64,000 nucleotides of DNA from Rhodanobacter sp. T12-5. Lineage in GTDB: Bacteria > Pseudomonadota > Gammaproteobacteria > Xanthomonadales > Rhodanobacteraceae. The notes beneath the pieces are model-generated. The model was not told the DNA's origin and did no database searches. It saw only the letters and a program-made list of their open reading frames with translations. Location: contig NZ_NPKN01000002.1 in NCBI RefSeq assembly GCF_008329435.1, positions 310,001 through 374,000 of the forward strand, written 5' to 3'. A program made the position numbers and the translations under genes. Shown here one piece after another: positions 27,191-35,602 of this stretch (positions within the stretch are counted from its first letter, which is position 1; every line of letters begins with the position of its first letter).

Positions 27191-28123
27191 TCAAGCGAAC
27201 GTATCGGCACGGACCGCGAACGCTGTGTCCTGCGCTGCGATCCAGGCCGCGATGCGCGCGGCAATCGACGCCGGCGTTTTCATCCAGCCAAAGTGATCGG
27301 CCGGCAGGCCCCCGAGATCCTCTGGCGTGATGACCTCCACCGTACGCTCGGCCGGCCCCAGTTTGCGCAGCAGCCAGTCCAGCGAGGCCGGCGGCCCGAG
27401 CCAGTCGTCCTGCAGGCGCAGGGCCAGCAACGGCACGTGCAGGGCGCCCAGCAGTTGCTCGAACTCCTGTGCCATGCCGTCCGCCGCGTAGCGTCCCGTG
27501 CGCCCGGTGCGGGCCCAGTCGGCAATCACGCCGCGGGCCTCGTTGCCGCCAAAGCCGATCCGCCGTCCAGGCAGGTAGCCCAGCAGGTTGGCCAGCAGCG
27601 GCGCCATCAAATAGGCGGCGCCGACCAGCCAGGCATGCCGGAAGCAGCGCCAGTACGGCGCCCCGCTGGCCACCAGCAGCAAGCCCGAAAACGCGCCCGG
27701 ATGCAGGCCGGCATACAGCGCCGCCAGCTGCCCGCCCAGGCTGTGTCCACCCAGCCAGCAATGCGCCTGCGGCCAGCGTTCGCGCAACGCCGCCATGCCG
27801 GCGGGCAAGTCATCCCGCAACAACTCGCGATAGCCCCAGTTGCAGCCGCGTCGGGCTCGCCGGTTGCTGGAACCGATGCCACGCCATTCGTGCACCGCCA
27901 CCGCGATGCCACGCGCGGCGAGCGCCTCGGCCAGCGGCAGGTAGTGCCTGGCCGGAATGCCCATCGCCGGTACCCAATACAGCAACTGCTGGCAGGCGCG
28001 TGGGAGTGCGACAACCAGCAATTCGAAGCGGCAGCCGTCGCCGCTCGAAACCGGAATGATCGTCGGCCCGATCATGCCGGGCGGCGGCAGGTCGGAGCGG
28101 TGTTCGGCAGGATCATCGGACAT
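27191..28123 (-). CDS. Alpha/beta hydrolase
   Basis: 310 residues. The nucleophile elbow is Gly-Gly-His-Ser-Leu-Gly-Gly near residue 125, with an N-terminal Trp-Val-Pro-Ala-Met-Gly-Ile oxyanion-type strand and a His near the C-terminus (Asp-His-Phe-Gly-Trp-Met). This pattern matches putative alpha/beta hydrolases related to lysophospholipases (COG4757-like). Substrate unknown. It starts the minus-strand run hydrolase, flavin oxidoreductase, pirin, with a 52-base gap to the next gene and a cold-shock gene and terminator upstream. Confidence 0.85.
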   Translation of the reverse strand: MSDDPAEHRSDLPPPGMIGPTIIPVSSGDGCRFELLVVALPRACQQLLYWVPAMGIPARHYLPLAEALAARGIAVAVHEWRGIGSSNRRARRGCNWGYRELLRDDLPAGMAALRERWPQAHCWLGGHSLGGQLAALYAGLHPGAFSGLLLVASGAPYWRCFRHAWLVGAAYLMAPLLANLLGYLPGRRIGFGGNEARGVIADWARTGRTGRYAADGMAQEFEQLLGALHVPLLALRLQDDWLGPPASLDWLLRKLGPAERTVEVITPEDLGGLPADHFGWMKTPASIAARIAAWIAAQDTAFAVRADTFA

Positions 28124-28155
28124 CCATGCAGGCTAACGAATCGGCACGTCCAGCA

Positions 28156-28182
28156 CAAAAAAAGGCCGGCATTCGCCGGCCT
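28156..28182 (-). terminator. Rho-independent terminator of the cold-shock gene
   Basis: An 8-bp stem AGGCCGGC/GCCGGCCT with an ATTC loop is followed on the minus strand by seven or more T residues. It separates the cold-shock gene from the hydrolase operon. Confidence 0.9.
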
Positions 28183-28203
28183 CTTCCTGACCCCAGACGG
28201 GAA

Positions 28204-28413
28204 TCAAACAGGTGTGACATCTTCGGCCTGCAAACCTTTCTGGCCATCGACGACGTTGAAGCTCACCTTCTGCCCTTCCTGCAGGCTTTTGAAACCCGAA
28301 CCGGTAATGGCGCGAAAATGCACAAACACGTCAGGGCCATTTTCACGGCTGATGAAACCGAAACCCTTGGCGTCGTTGAACCACTTGACAGTACCTACTT
28401 CACGATCCGACAT
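28204..28413 (-). CDS. CspA-family cold-shock protein
   Basis: 69-residue single-domain OB-fold protein that binds single-stranded RNA and DNA. The RNP1 motif Lys-Gly-Phe-Gly-Phe-Ile is at 16-21 and RNP2 Val-Phe-Val-His-Phe at about 29-33. Aromatic residues needed for nucleic-acid stacking are all present. The upstream gap is long, as expected for cold-shock mRNAs whose 5' leader controls translation, and a strong terminator follows, so it is monocistronic. Whether it is cold-induced cannot be told. Confidence 0.97.
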   Translation of the reverse strand: MSDREVGTVKWFNDAKGFGFISRENGPDVFVHFRAITGSGFKSLQEGQKVSFNVVDGQKGLQAEDVTPV

Positions 28414-28846
28414 GACTCACACTCCGATCCATTCCAGATACCGAGACAAACCGGCCCAGCGGGCCGACGGTTTACTGAGCATGCACGGGGTGGGTGCAAC
28501 GGCCGGATTCAGGACAACCCCACCGGACACGCACGTGGCCAAGCAGACACAGCATTCCAAGCATAACGGATTTTCGGATTGTCAAGCAGGCCGACATGCC
28601 GGTTATCCGCACGGGTGAAATCGTGCATTCCCGCCGGAGTTTCCGGTGTCCGGATGACGAGCGGCGAGGACGCCCCGGTGAGTATCGCCAACGGCCAAGT
28701 GGGGAACCACCGACCCTTCTCGGGCCGGCGAATGAATTTCAGATTTTCTTTACCTTTCAACCTGTCTATTGTGGATGCATCGTCCAAGCGTGCGTCGTGG
28801 ACCATTCCGGCCCGCGTACACGCCCACCCGTTGAGGAGTGTCGACC
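28414..28846. other. Divergent intergenic region: cold-shock leader and lipoprotein promoter area
   Basis: No gene is seen. The first part should be the 5' leader of the minus-strand cold-shock mRNA. Near 28560-28585 on the minus strand are TTGACA and TATGCT, but only 14 bases apart, too close for a normal promoter. The remaining part, up to 28846, leads into the plus-strand lipoprotein gene and is slightly AT-richer (for example ATTTTCTTTACC near 28743). Confidence 0.4.
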
Positions 28847-29308
28847 ATGTCCATCCTGCCTCGCCTGACCCTGGCTGCCGCGGTTGCCGGCCTGTTGCTT
28901 GCGGGCTGCGCTCATCAGCCCGCGGCCCGCCAGACCAAAGCCAGGACTGCACCGCCGGCAGCGGCAAGCACTCGCCATCCGTCGCCTGTCTCGCCCAGCC
29001 GCGGCAGCGCCGGAAATGACAACGAGGCGACAACCAGCGCCGGGCTGCCGGACCAGACCGGCATCGCGGCCTGCGACGATTACCTGAGCAGCTATATCGC
29101 CTGCCATCGTGCCGCGGCGATTTATGCTCCGGACCAATTGCAGTTTCACTACGAAGCGATGCGCACCAGCCTGCTGCGTGACTCGAAGGATCCGGCAATC
29201 CGCCCTCAGCTGGCAGCACGCTGCAACTCGCTGGCCAGTGAATTGCGCCAGGCGCTGCATGGCAAGTCGTGCGCGAACGCGCCCGCTTCGAGCAGCAGCT
29301 CGCCGTGA
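28847..29308 (+). CDS. Hypothetical lipoprotein
   Basis: 153 residues. A lipoprotein signal ends in Leu-Leu-Leu-Ala-Gly-Cys at about residue 21. A disordered Ala/Pro/Ser/Thr-rich linker reaches residue 65. A helical domain follows with paired cysteines (Ala-Ala-Cys-Asp-Asp-Tyr, Ile-Ala-Cys-His-Arg, Ala-Arg-Cys-Asn and Ser-Cys-Ala-Asn) likely forming two disulfides. The linker-plus-domain layout suggests an envelope protein reaching away from the membrane. GAGGAG lies eight bases before the ATG. No known function. Confidence 0.75.
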   Translation: MSILPRLTLAAAVAGLLLAGCAHQPAARQTKARTAPPAAASTRHPSPVSPSRGSAGNDNEATTSAGLPDQTGIAACDDYLSSYIACHRAAAIYAPDQLQFHYEAMRTSLLRDSKDPAIRPQLAARCNSLASELRQALHGKSCANAPASSSSSP

Positions 29309-29326
29309 TCCGCCGGGCCCACGGGC

Positions 29327-30598
29327 TCAGTGAGCAGCCTTCCAGCTGGCGCGCAACTCCCGCGCCAGCGCTGCCGGCACGGTTTTGCCCAGCACGATCT
29401 GCGCAGTACCGTGCCAGCATGCGGTCGCCGCGATCGCGCCGGCCAGGTCGCGCGACAGTTGCGGCGTGATTTCCGCGTCGGGCTGCAGGAACAACGCCTT
29501 GACCTCGAAAATGCCGTCGCCGCGATGCGCCTTGGCATCAAGCCGGCCTATCAGCCGGCCGCGATGCAGGATCGGCAGCACGAAATAGCCATAGCGCCGC
29601 TTCGCCGCCGGCGTGTAGCACTCGATGGTGTACTCGAAATCGAACATCGCCAGCACCCGCGCGCGGTCCCATACCAGCGGATCGAACGGCGAAAGCAAGG
29701 CGGTATGCGTGGCGCGCAAGCGGCCTCGTCGGGCCTTGTCCAGCGCTTCGGCGTGGTCGCGGTGCACGTAGCCGGGGCTGGCCCAGCCTTGCACCGGCAC
29801 GGCAAGCAACTCGCCACTGGCCAGCAGCGGTGTCAATTCGCGATCGGTCACCTTTGGCTTCAGTCGAAAGTAATCCGCGATCCATGCGGCCGGCGTCACG
29901 CCCAGCGCACGCACGGTGTCGACGATGGCGCGCTGGCGCTGCACCTCGGCGGAAAGTGCCTCGGCCGCGGCATCGAACGGGGGATCGAGTCGCGCCAGCA
30001 CGTTCTCGGCGAGGTCATACACGCGCTGGAAATTCTCGCGCCGCGCCACCATCAGTTCGCCCAGCGCAAACCAGGCCTCCAGCCAGCGTTTTTCCGGCTT
30101 CCACGCCCACCAACCGGGCTTGTCGGCAGCCCGGCTGCGCGCAAAATCCGCCGCGCGCACCGGGCCGGAGGCACGAATGTCGGCCAGCATCTTTTCCATG
30201 TCGGCGCGTTGCTCGCGATGCATCCTTGCCGCGTTGCGTTGGGCCCAGTGGTGTGTGCGTCGATCGTGTCCGCCGCGATGCCGGGCGATGTCCGCGGCGC
30301 TGACGAAACACGCCTCGTGCGCCCAGCATTCGGCCAGTTGGCCATTGGCCAGCGCCTCGTCCAGCCACGTCATCGGGTAATAGCCGAGCCGCGAGTGCAG
30401 CACCAGGTACGGGCTGCGCGCCACGACGTGGATGGTGTCGATCTGCAACAGGCACATGCGCTCGATCGCCGCCACCAGGTCGGCGCGCCGCGGGTTTCGA
30501 CGCAGCGGCTGGAGCAGGCCCTGCGCGTACAGCTGCAGCAGGCGCGCGTGGGTCAGGCTGAGCACCCGCGGTGCAGCTGAAGCGGGGTTCAACGACAC
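29327..30598 (-). CDS. ycaQ: YcaQ/AlkX-type DNA glycosylase (HTH_42, DUF1006)
   Basis: 423-residue winged-helix repeat protein of the HTH_42 superfamily. E. coli YcaQ (AlkX) unhooks interstrand cross-links and removes N7-alkylguanine adducts. The catalytic Gln-x-Asp motif is seen in Leu-Leu-Gln-Ile-Asp-Thr-Ile-His near residue 52, followed by Ser-Arg-Leu-Gly-Tyr-Tyr. The C-terminal beta-barrel part contains Pro-Phe-Asp-Pro-Leu-Val-Trp-Asp-Arg and Tyr-Gly-Tyr-Phe-Val-Leu-Pro-Ile-Leu, both typical. It is convergent with the lipoprotein gene and diverges from the EF-hand gene. Confidence 0.92.
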   Translation of the reverse strand: MSLNPASAAPRVLSLTHARLLQLYAQGLLQPLRRNPRRADLVAAIERMCLLQIDTIHVVARSPYLVLHSRLGYYPMTWLDEALANGQLAECWAHEACFVSAADIARHRGGHDRRTHHWAQRNAARMHREQRADMEKMLADIRASGPVRAADFARSRAADKPGWWAWKPEKRWLEAWFALGELMVARRENFQRVYDLAENVLARLDPPFDAAAEALSAEVQRQRAIVDTVRALGVTPAAWIADYFRLKPKVTDRELTPLLASGELLAVPVQGWASPGYVHRDHAEALDKARRGRLRATHTALLSPFDPLVWDRARVLAMFDFEYTIECYTPAAKRRYGYFVLPILHRGRLIGRLDAKAHRGDGIFEVKALFLQPDAEITPQLSRDLAGAIAATACWHGTAQIVLGKTVPAALARELRASWKAAH

Positions 30599-30753
30599 GG
30601 CGCCTTCACGGTTTCATGACCAGGATATTGAGCCGGCATATACAAAACCCCTGTTAGCGTGAATTCGCGTTGGGTGCCGGCGGATGCCATTCGCGTCGAC
30701 AGACAGCACCTCCACACGATCCCTCCGCACCATTCTGGCATGGAGTACCGAAG

Positions 30754-31275
30754 ATGAAATTCCACAAACCGTTGTTGACCACCCTCGCCGCCGGCGCGCT
30801 GCTGTTCGCCGGCAGCGTGATCGCCCAGGATGCGCCGGTGCCGCCACCGCCGCCGACGGACAACATGTCGCCACCGGTCCCGCCGACGCCACCCGCCGCC
30901 CCGGAGTCGCCTGCGCCGCCGACCTCCGCTGACATGCCCGCGGCACCGCCACCACCGGCAGACATGCCGGCGACGCCACCGCCGCCACCCGCACCAGCCG
31001 ACACCATGGCAACGCCTCCGCCCGCAGGCGACACGACGGCGCCGCCCGCATCTGCCGCGCCGGCCGGACAAATCGAAGTGCATTCGAGCATGCCCGAACC
31101 GCCGCCGGCCGGTCCGGCCCCGAGCTTCGAGCAGCTGTCCGGCGGCGCGAAATTCATCAGCGAAGAACAAGCCGTGGCTTATCCGCCGCTGGCCAACGAT
31201 TTCCTTTACGCCGACCACAATCGCAACGGCAAGATCAGCAAGAGCGAATACGAAAAGTGGGTTGCACAAAAATAG
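30754..31275 (+). CDS. Secreted Pro-rich protein with one EF-hand
   Basis: 173 residues. A signal peptide runs to about residue 24 (ends Val-Ile-Ala-Gln). Residues 25-120 are a low-complexity Pro/Ala/Thr linker with repeated Ala-Asp-Met-Pro-Ala blocks. The C-terminal domain ends with a canonical EF-hand loop, Asp-His-Asn-Arg-Asn-Gly-Lys-Ile-Ser-Lys-Ser-Glu, so it probably binds calcium. The linker suggests it spans part of the periplasm. Alpha-helical flanks on one side only mean a second EF-hand partner may come from dimerisation. Role unknown. Confidence 0.8.
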   Translation: MKFHKPLLTTLAAGALLFAGSVIAQDAPVPPPPPTDNMSPPVPPTPPAAPESPAPPTSADMPAAPPPPADMPATPPPPPAPADTMATPPPAGDTTAPPASAAPAGQIEVHSSMPEPPPAGPAPSFEQLSGGAKFISEEQAVAYPPLANDFLYADHNRNGKISKSEYEKWVAQK

Positions 31276-31392
31276 AAATGACGCTGACGCCGACACGCCG
31301 GCTGCCCGCGCAGCCGGCGTGTTCATGTTCGTCACGGCAGTGGCTGGCGGCTCGGCTAGACTGACCGACCCTCTTGCCAGGACTTCCCCTTC

Positions 31393-32487
31393 ATGAAGCG
31401 ATTGACCGCCACCGTCTTCGTGGCGTTGTCCGCAGGCTCCATTGCCGTTCCTGTCCATGCACAAAACCCGGACCCGACCGACATCCGCGCCTGCACCGCG
31501 ATCGAAAGCGATTCGCAGCGGCTGGCCTGCTATGACCACGCCACAGGCCGGGTGAACCTGCCGGTTGCGCAGAAGCGGGGCAACCCGGAAACCGGCACAC
31601 CAAGCATCTTCAGCCGCGATCGCCGCAGTGCCGGCACGACCGAGGCGGAGCTCAATGCCGAAGTGGCGACGCCGATGTCGTTGCTCGACAGCCGTTGGGA
31701 ACTGTCTGCGGAAAACAAGCTCGGCACCTTCAACATCCGCGGTTACAAGCCGGTCTATGTGCTGCCAGCGTTCGCCACCAGCAATCAGAACAATCAGCCG
31801 CACAGCCCGAATCCCGACAATACGGTGGTCGGCAGCGAACAGTTGGACAACGTCGAGGCCAAGTTCCAGCTCAGCCTGAAAACCAAGGTCTGGCAAGGCG
31901 TGTTCGGCGATGTCGGCGACGTGTGGATCGGCTATACCCAGTCATCGCGCTGGCAGGTCTACAACACGCGCCTGTCGCGCCCGTTCCGGGAAACCGACTA
32001 CGAACCCGAAGCGATGCTGGTGTTCGATACCCACTACCACGTGCTCGGGTGGGACGGCCGCCTGCTCGGCATCGGCGTCGACCACCAGTCCAATGGCCGC
32101 AGCAATCCCTTGTCGCGCAGTTGGAACCGGATCGTCGCGAACGTCGGCTTCGAGCGCGATGGCTGGACCGTGATGGTGCGTCCGTGGTGGCGCATTCCCG
32201 AGGCGGCCAGCGACGACAACAACCCCGACATCAGCGACTACATGGGCCGGGGCGAGGTGGCGATCGTGCATGAATGGCACGGTCAGGAATTCGGCATGCT
32301 GCTGCGCCATTCCATGCGCGGCGGCAGCCGCAGCCACGGCGCGGCCCGCTTCAGCTGGAGCTTCCCGATGGCCGGCAACCTGCGCGGCTATGCCGAAGTG
32401 TTCAAGGGCTACGGCGAGAGCTTGATCGACTACAACCACAACGCCACTTATGTCGGCTTGGGCATTTCGTTGCTCGACTGGTACTGA
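31393..32487 (+). CDS. pldA: Outer-membrane phospholipase A (OMPLA)
   Basis: Calcium-dependent outer-membrane enzyme that hydrolyses phospholipids misplaced in the outer leaflet. 364 residues: signal peptide to about 23, an N-terminal extension with a Cys pair (Cys34, Cys46) that E. coli lacks, then the 12-strand barrel. The catalytic triad is seen as His231, Ser233 and Asn245 with the same spacing as E. coli His142/Ser144/Asn156. The protein ends Asp-Trp-Tyr, an aromatic terminus for BAM. It lies about 115 bases downstream of the EF-hand gene and is followed by a tandem-repeat tract. Confidence 0.94.
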   Translation: MKRLTATVFVALSAGSIAVPVHAQNPDPTDIRACTAIESDSQRLACYDHATGRVNLPVAQKRGNPETGTPSIFSRDRRSAGTTEAELNAEVATPMSLLDSRWELSAENKLGTFNIRGYKPVYVLPAFATSNQNNQPHSPNPDNTVVGSEQLDNVEAKFQLSLKTKVWQGVFGDVGDVWIGYTQSSRWQVYNTRLSRPFRETDYEPEAMLVFDTHYHVLGWDGRLLGIGVDHQSNGRSNPLSRSWNRIVANVGFERDGWTVMVRPWWRIPEAASDDNNPDISDYMGRGEVAIVHEWHGQEFGMLLRHSMRGGSRSHGAARFSWSFPMAGNLRGYAEVFKGYGESLIDYNHNATYVGLGISLLDWY

Positions 32488-32559
32488 GAGGTCGTGACTG
32501 TTCAACCTCGAAGCCCGGCCTGGACAAGGCCATGGCGAGGGCATGGCGAGGGCATGGAT
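32488..32559. other. Short spacer with an 11-base direct repeat before the tandem-repeat tract
   Basis: CATGGCGAGGG is repeated two and a half times at about 32531-32559, leading straight into the 36-bp units. No gene is seen between pldA and the convergent slyD (32488-32867). Confidence 0.5.
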
Positions 32560-32701
32560 GCCCGAGTTGAGGCAACGCAGGAGCAGTTGCCCGATGCCCG
32601 GGTTGAGGCAACGCTGTAGCAATTGCCCGATGGCCGGGTTGAGGCAACGCAGTAGCAATTGCCCGATGCCCAGGTTGGGCAACGCAATAGCAATTGCCCG
32701 A
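32560..32701. repeat. Four tandem copies of a 36-bp unit
   Basis: Units start at 32560, 32596, 32632 and 32668; the last is slightly shorter. Each unit contains a GTTGAGGCAACGC core and ends near AGCAATTGCCCGAT, giving GGCAA/TTGCC pairing inside every unit. The period is a multiple of three, so any frame through it would encode a 12-residue repeat, but no frame is supported as a gene. It lies between the convergent pldA and slyD genes. Confidence 0.92.
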
Positions 32702-32794
32702 CGGCCGGTCGCGGATCGGGCACGCCAGTGCCTGACTCGCGACAGAGGAAAACCACAGGAGGTGTTTTTCTTCACAGGCTCCGAATCCGCGCAG

Positions 32795-32833
32795 AAAAAC
32801 GAAGGCCCGGTGATTCGCCATCACCGGGCCTTC
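32795..32833 (-). terminator. Rho-independent terminator of slyD
   Basis: A 13-bp perfect stem (GAAGGCCCGGTGA/TCACCGGGCCTTC, seven-base loop) is followed on the minus strand by GTTTTTC. It starts 34 bases past the slyD stop. Confidence 0.88.
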
Positions 32834-32867
32834 ATGCTTGCCGGATCGCGGCCAGGCCGCGAGGCGA

Positions 32868-33350
32868 TCAGTGGTGATGACCACCGGCGCCATGCACGTG
32901 ACCGTGCTCCAGCTCCTCGGCAGAGGCATCGCGCACGCCGGTCACTTCGATCGCGAAATGCAGGGTCTTGCCGGCCAACGGATGGTTGCCGTCAATGAAC
33001 ACCTTGTCGTTCTCGACCCTGGTGACGGTGACGTTGATCTCGCCCTGCGGGCCACGTCCCTGGAACTGCATGCCCGGCTGGATGTCCTCGACACCCTGGA
33101 ACGCCTCGCGCGGCACTTCCTGCATCAGTTCGGCATGATGCACGCCGTAGCCCTCTTCCGGTGTCACGTCGGCGTTGAACTTGTCGCCGACCACGCGACC
33201 GGCCATCTGCTTCTCGAGGCCCGGCACGATATGTCCGCCACCGTGCAGGTAGGTCAACGGCTCACGGCCTTCGGAACTGTCGATGACCTGGCCCTGGTCA
33301 TCGGTCAGCGTGTAATGGAAGGAGGCAACGGAGTTCGGGGAAATCTGCAT
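32868..33350 (-). CDS. slyD: FKBP-type peptidyl-prolyl isomerase SlyD
   Basis: Cytoplasmic prolyl isomerase and chaperone, 160 residues. The split FKBP domain (1-70 and 130-150) flanks the insert-in-flap chaperone domain (about 75-125). Tyr-Leu-His-Gly-Gly-Gly-His-Ile-Val-Pro-Gly-Leu-Glu is the signature FKBP loop. A short His-rich tail (Glu-His-Gly-His-Val-His-Gly-Ala-Gly-Gly-His-His-His) probably binds nickel, as in E. coli SlyD, though without its cysteines. Clear terminator downstream. Confidence 0.96.
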   Translation of the reverse strand: MQISPNSVASFHYTLTDDQGQVIDSSEGREPLTYLHGGGHIVPGLEKQMAGRVVGDKFNADVTPEEGYGVHHAELMQEVPREAFQGVEDIQPGMQFQGRGPQGEINVTVTRVENDKVFIDGNHPLAGKTLHFAIEVTGVRDASAEELEHGHVHGAGGHHH

Positions 33351-33467
33351 GCAAGTCTCACGGATAGGTTCGAGTCCACCGGCTACACGCCGATACGAAT
33401 CGTCAAGTTTACCAGAACCCCGATAAACGACTCTGCGGCCGCTGCGAGGATTGGCGATACTGTGGAC

Positions 33468-35006
33468 ATGAATACGTCGTCATGCCGTACACGTTGCGTT
33501 TCCGTCCTGCTTCACATTTCATGCGCGGTCGCCGCCTCCATGACCACCGCCGCGGCGGCGTCACCGCCGGCCACCACGCGCGCCGGGCTGACCGCACAAA
33601 TCGAAGCCATCGTCGCCCAGCCGCGATTCGCAAAGGCCACGTGGGGCATCGCCGTGACCTCGCTCGACGACGGGCGCACCTTGTACAAGCATCGCGCCGA
33701 TCGTCTGATGCAGCCTGCGTCGACCGCCAAGCTGTTCACCGCCGCCGTGAGCCTGTCCACCCTTGGTCCCGACTACCGGATTCCCACCCGCCTGCTGGCC
33801 GACGGCACGATTCGGGATGGCCGTCTGGATGGCGCGCTGATCCTGCGCGGCATGGGCGATCCGACCCTGGGCACCGCCGGCAGCACCGACTGGGCCGATC
33901 AACTGGCCAGCCAGTTGGCCGCGCGCGGCGTGAAGCGCATACATGGCGACCTGATCGCCGACGACAGCTATTTCAGCGGGCCCTCGTTCGGCACCGGCTG
34001 GGAGGCCGGCGACCTGCAAAGCTGGTTTGCGGTGCCTTCGTCCGCGCTCAGCGTGCAGGAAAACGTCGTCCGCGTCACGGTGCGCCCCGGCAGCGCCGTC
34101 GGTCTTCCGGCGGTGCTCGACTTCGCTCCTGCCGAAGCCAGGCCCGAGGTACTCGGCCAGTTGACCACCACCCCGCCACGCGCACCGGGCGACATCAATC
34201 TGTATCGCGCGCCCGGAGAGGCCACGTTGTATGCGTTCGGCACCATCGCGGCCAACACGCCGCCGCAACGATTCAAGCTCGCGCTGACCGACCCGGCCCT
34301 GATCGCCGGCAGGCAATTGCGGCAGGCGCTGGCACGCCACGGCATCCGGATCAGCGGCAAGTTGCGCGTGCTGCACTGGCCGCAGGATGACAGTGTGCTG
34401 CTGGCCCATGCCGACCTGCTGGCGGAAGTACTGTCGCCGCCGCTATGGCAGATCCTGCAGCGTGGCCTGAAGCGCTCGCAGAACCTCTACCTGCAGAACC
34501 TGCTGCTGAGCGTCGGCGCGTACACGCAGGCTCTCGCGGTGAATGACGCCCCGCCCGGCTTCACCAGCACCGAAACCCGCGGCATCCATGCACTGGACCA
34601 GCTCATGGCGAAGATAGGCGTCCAGAGCTCGGCCAGCCTGATCAGCGAAGGCGCCGGGCTGTCGCGGCGCGACCTGGTCACGCCCAACGCAATGGTGCGC
34701 CTGCTCGCCTACCTCGCCGCGCAGCCCTACGCGCAGCGGCTGCGCCAGGCCCTGCCGATCGCCGGTGTCGACGGCACCCTGAGCGGCCACATGCGCCACA
34801 CCGCGGCGGAGAACAATGTGCATGCGAAGAGCGGCAGCATGACGTACGTGCACTGCCTGGCCGGTTATGTCACCAGCGCGGCGGGCGAACGGCTTGCGTT
34901 CGCGATCATGCTCAACAACTACGATCGGCCGGACGGCGCGCCCCTTGCCAGCAGCGACGTGGACGCGATCGCGGTGCTGCTGGCGAACTATCGCGGCCGC
35001 GATTGA
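33468..35006 (+). CDS. dacB: D-alanyl-D-alanine carboxypeptidase/endopeptidase (PBP4, family S13)
   Basis: Periplasmic peptidoglycan hydrolase, 512 residues. Signal peptide to about residue 32. The three penicillin-binding motifs are Ser85-Thr-Ala-Lys88, Ser337-Gln338-Asn339 and Lys454-Ser-Gly456; E. coli PBP4 has SxxK, Ser-Asp-Asn and Lys-Thr-Gly, so the second and third motifs are variant here but keep the catalytic residues. The large insertion between the first and second motifs typical of S13 enzymes is present. The frame runs on to 32838 across the slyD gene; 33468 is the first start giving a signal peptide. Confidence 0.93.
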   Translation: MNTSSCRTRCVSVLLHISCAVAASMTTAAAASPPATTRAGLTAQIEAIVAQPRFAKATWGIAVTSLDDGRTLYKHRADRLMQPASTAKLFTAAVSLSTLGPDYRIPTRLLADGTIRDGRLDGALILRGMGDPTLGTAGSTDWADQLASQLAARGVKRIHGDLIADDSYFSGPSFGTGWEAGDLQSWFAVPSSALSVQENVVRVTVRPGSAVGLPAVLDFAPAEARPEVLGQLTTTPPRAPGDINLYRAPGEATLYAFGTIAANTPPQRFKLALTDPALIAGRQLRQALARHGIRISGKLRVLHWPQDDSVLLAHADLLAEVLSPPLWQILQRGLKRSQNLYLQNLLLSVGAYTQALAVNDAPPGFTSTETRGIHALDQLMAKIGVQSSASLISEGAGLSRRDLVTPNAMVRLLAYLAAQPYAQRLRQALPIAGVDGTLSGHMRHTAAENNVHAKSGSMTYVHCLAGYVTSAAGERLAFAIMLNNYDRPDGAPLASSDVDAIAVLLANYRGRD

Positions 35007-35018
35007 GCGTCCGTACGC

Positions 35019-35504
35019 TCAGCTCGCGAGCCGGGCCTGCGTGTCCTTGCCGATCTTCTCCGGCGTGTCGGTGGAGGCATAGCGTTTCACCACCTGGCCG
35101 TCCGCATCGACCAGGAACTTGGTGAAATTCCACTTGATCGATTCACTGCCGAGGATGCCCTTGCCCTCGCTCTTCAGCCATTTGTAGAGCGGGTCGGCGT
35201 GCTCGCCATTCACCTCGACCTTGGCGAACATGGGAAAAGTCACGTCGTACTGGGTACTGCAGAACGTCTTGATCTCGGCCTCGTCGCCGGGTTCCTGATG
35301 GCCGAACTGGTCGCATGGGAAACCCAGCACCACCAGACCCCGGTCGCGCTGGTCCTGCCACAGCGTTTCCAGCCCCCGATATTGCGGGGTGAAGCCGCAT
35401 TTGGAGGCGACATTGACGATCAACAGCGTCTTGCCACGCCATTCGGAAAGCGAACGCGGGTTGCCGTCGATATCGCGGACGGTGAAATCGTAGACGCTGG
35501 ACAT
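35019..35504 (-). CDS. Glutathione/thioredoxin peroxidase (BtuE-type)
   Basis: 161-residue thiol peroxidase that reduces hydrogen and lipid peroxides. The catalytic cysteine is Cys36 in Asn-Val-Ala-Ser-Lys-Cys-Gly-Phe-Thr-Pro-Gln-Tyr, with the Gln and Trp of the tetrad in Gly-Phe-Pro-Cys-Asp-Gln-Phe and Lys-Trp-Asn-Phe-Thr-Lys-Phe. The additional Cys in Phe-Pro-Cys-Asp-Gln fits the atypical two-Cys form that uses thioredoxin. No signal peptide. It converges with dacB, 12 bases apart. Confidence 0.96.
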   Translation of the reverse strand: MSSVYDFTVRDIDGNPRSLSEWRGKTLLIVNVASKCGFTPQYRGLETLWQDQRDRGLVVLGFPCDQFGHQEPGDEAEIKTFCSTQYDVTFPMFAKVEVNGEHADPLYKWLKSEGKGILGSESIKWNFTKFLVDADGQVVKRYASTDTPEKIGKDTQARLAS

Positions 35505-35602
35505 GGACGGGCTCCGTCTGATGGGTCAATCCGGCAGCATACGCCATCGACCGTGATGTCCGTGACATAGAATGGCCCACCACCCGCAAGCCAGGCTCCG
35601 TC

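Noticed and set aside
28560-28585. Minus-strand TTGACA and TATGCT boxes before the cold-shock gene
   Set aside because: The boxes are only 14 bases apart, too short for a sigma-70 promoter, so no promoter was called.
30589-31896. Gly/Arg-rich minus-strand frame opposite the EF-hand gene and the start of pldA
   Set aside because: Its low complexity is the mirror of the Pro-rich linker; the EF-hand gene has a signal peptide and a perfect calcium loop.
32560-32701. CRISPR array
   Set aside because: The 36-bp units abut directly, with no unique spacers and no cas genes.
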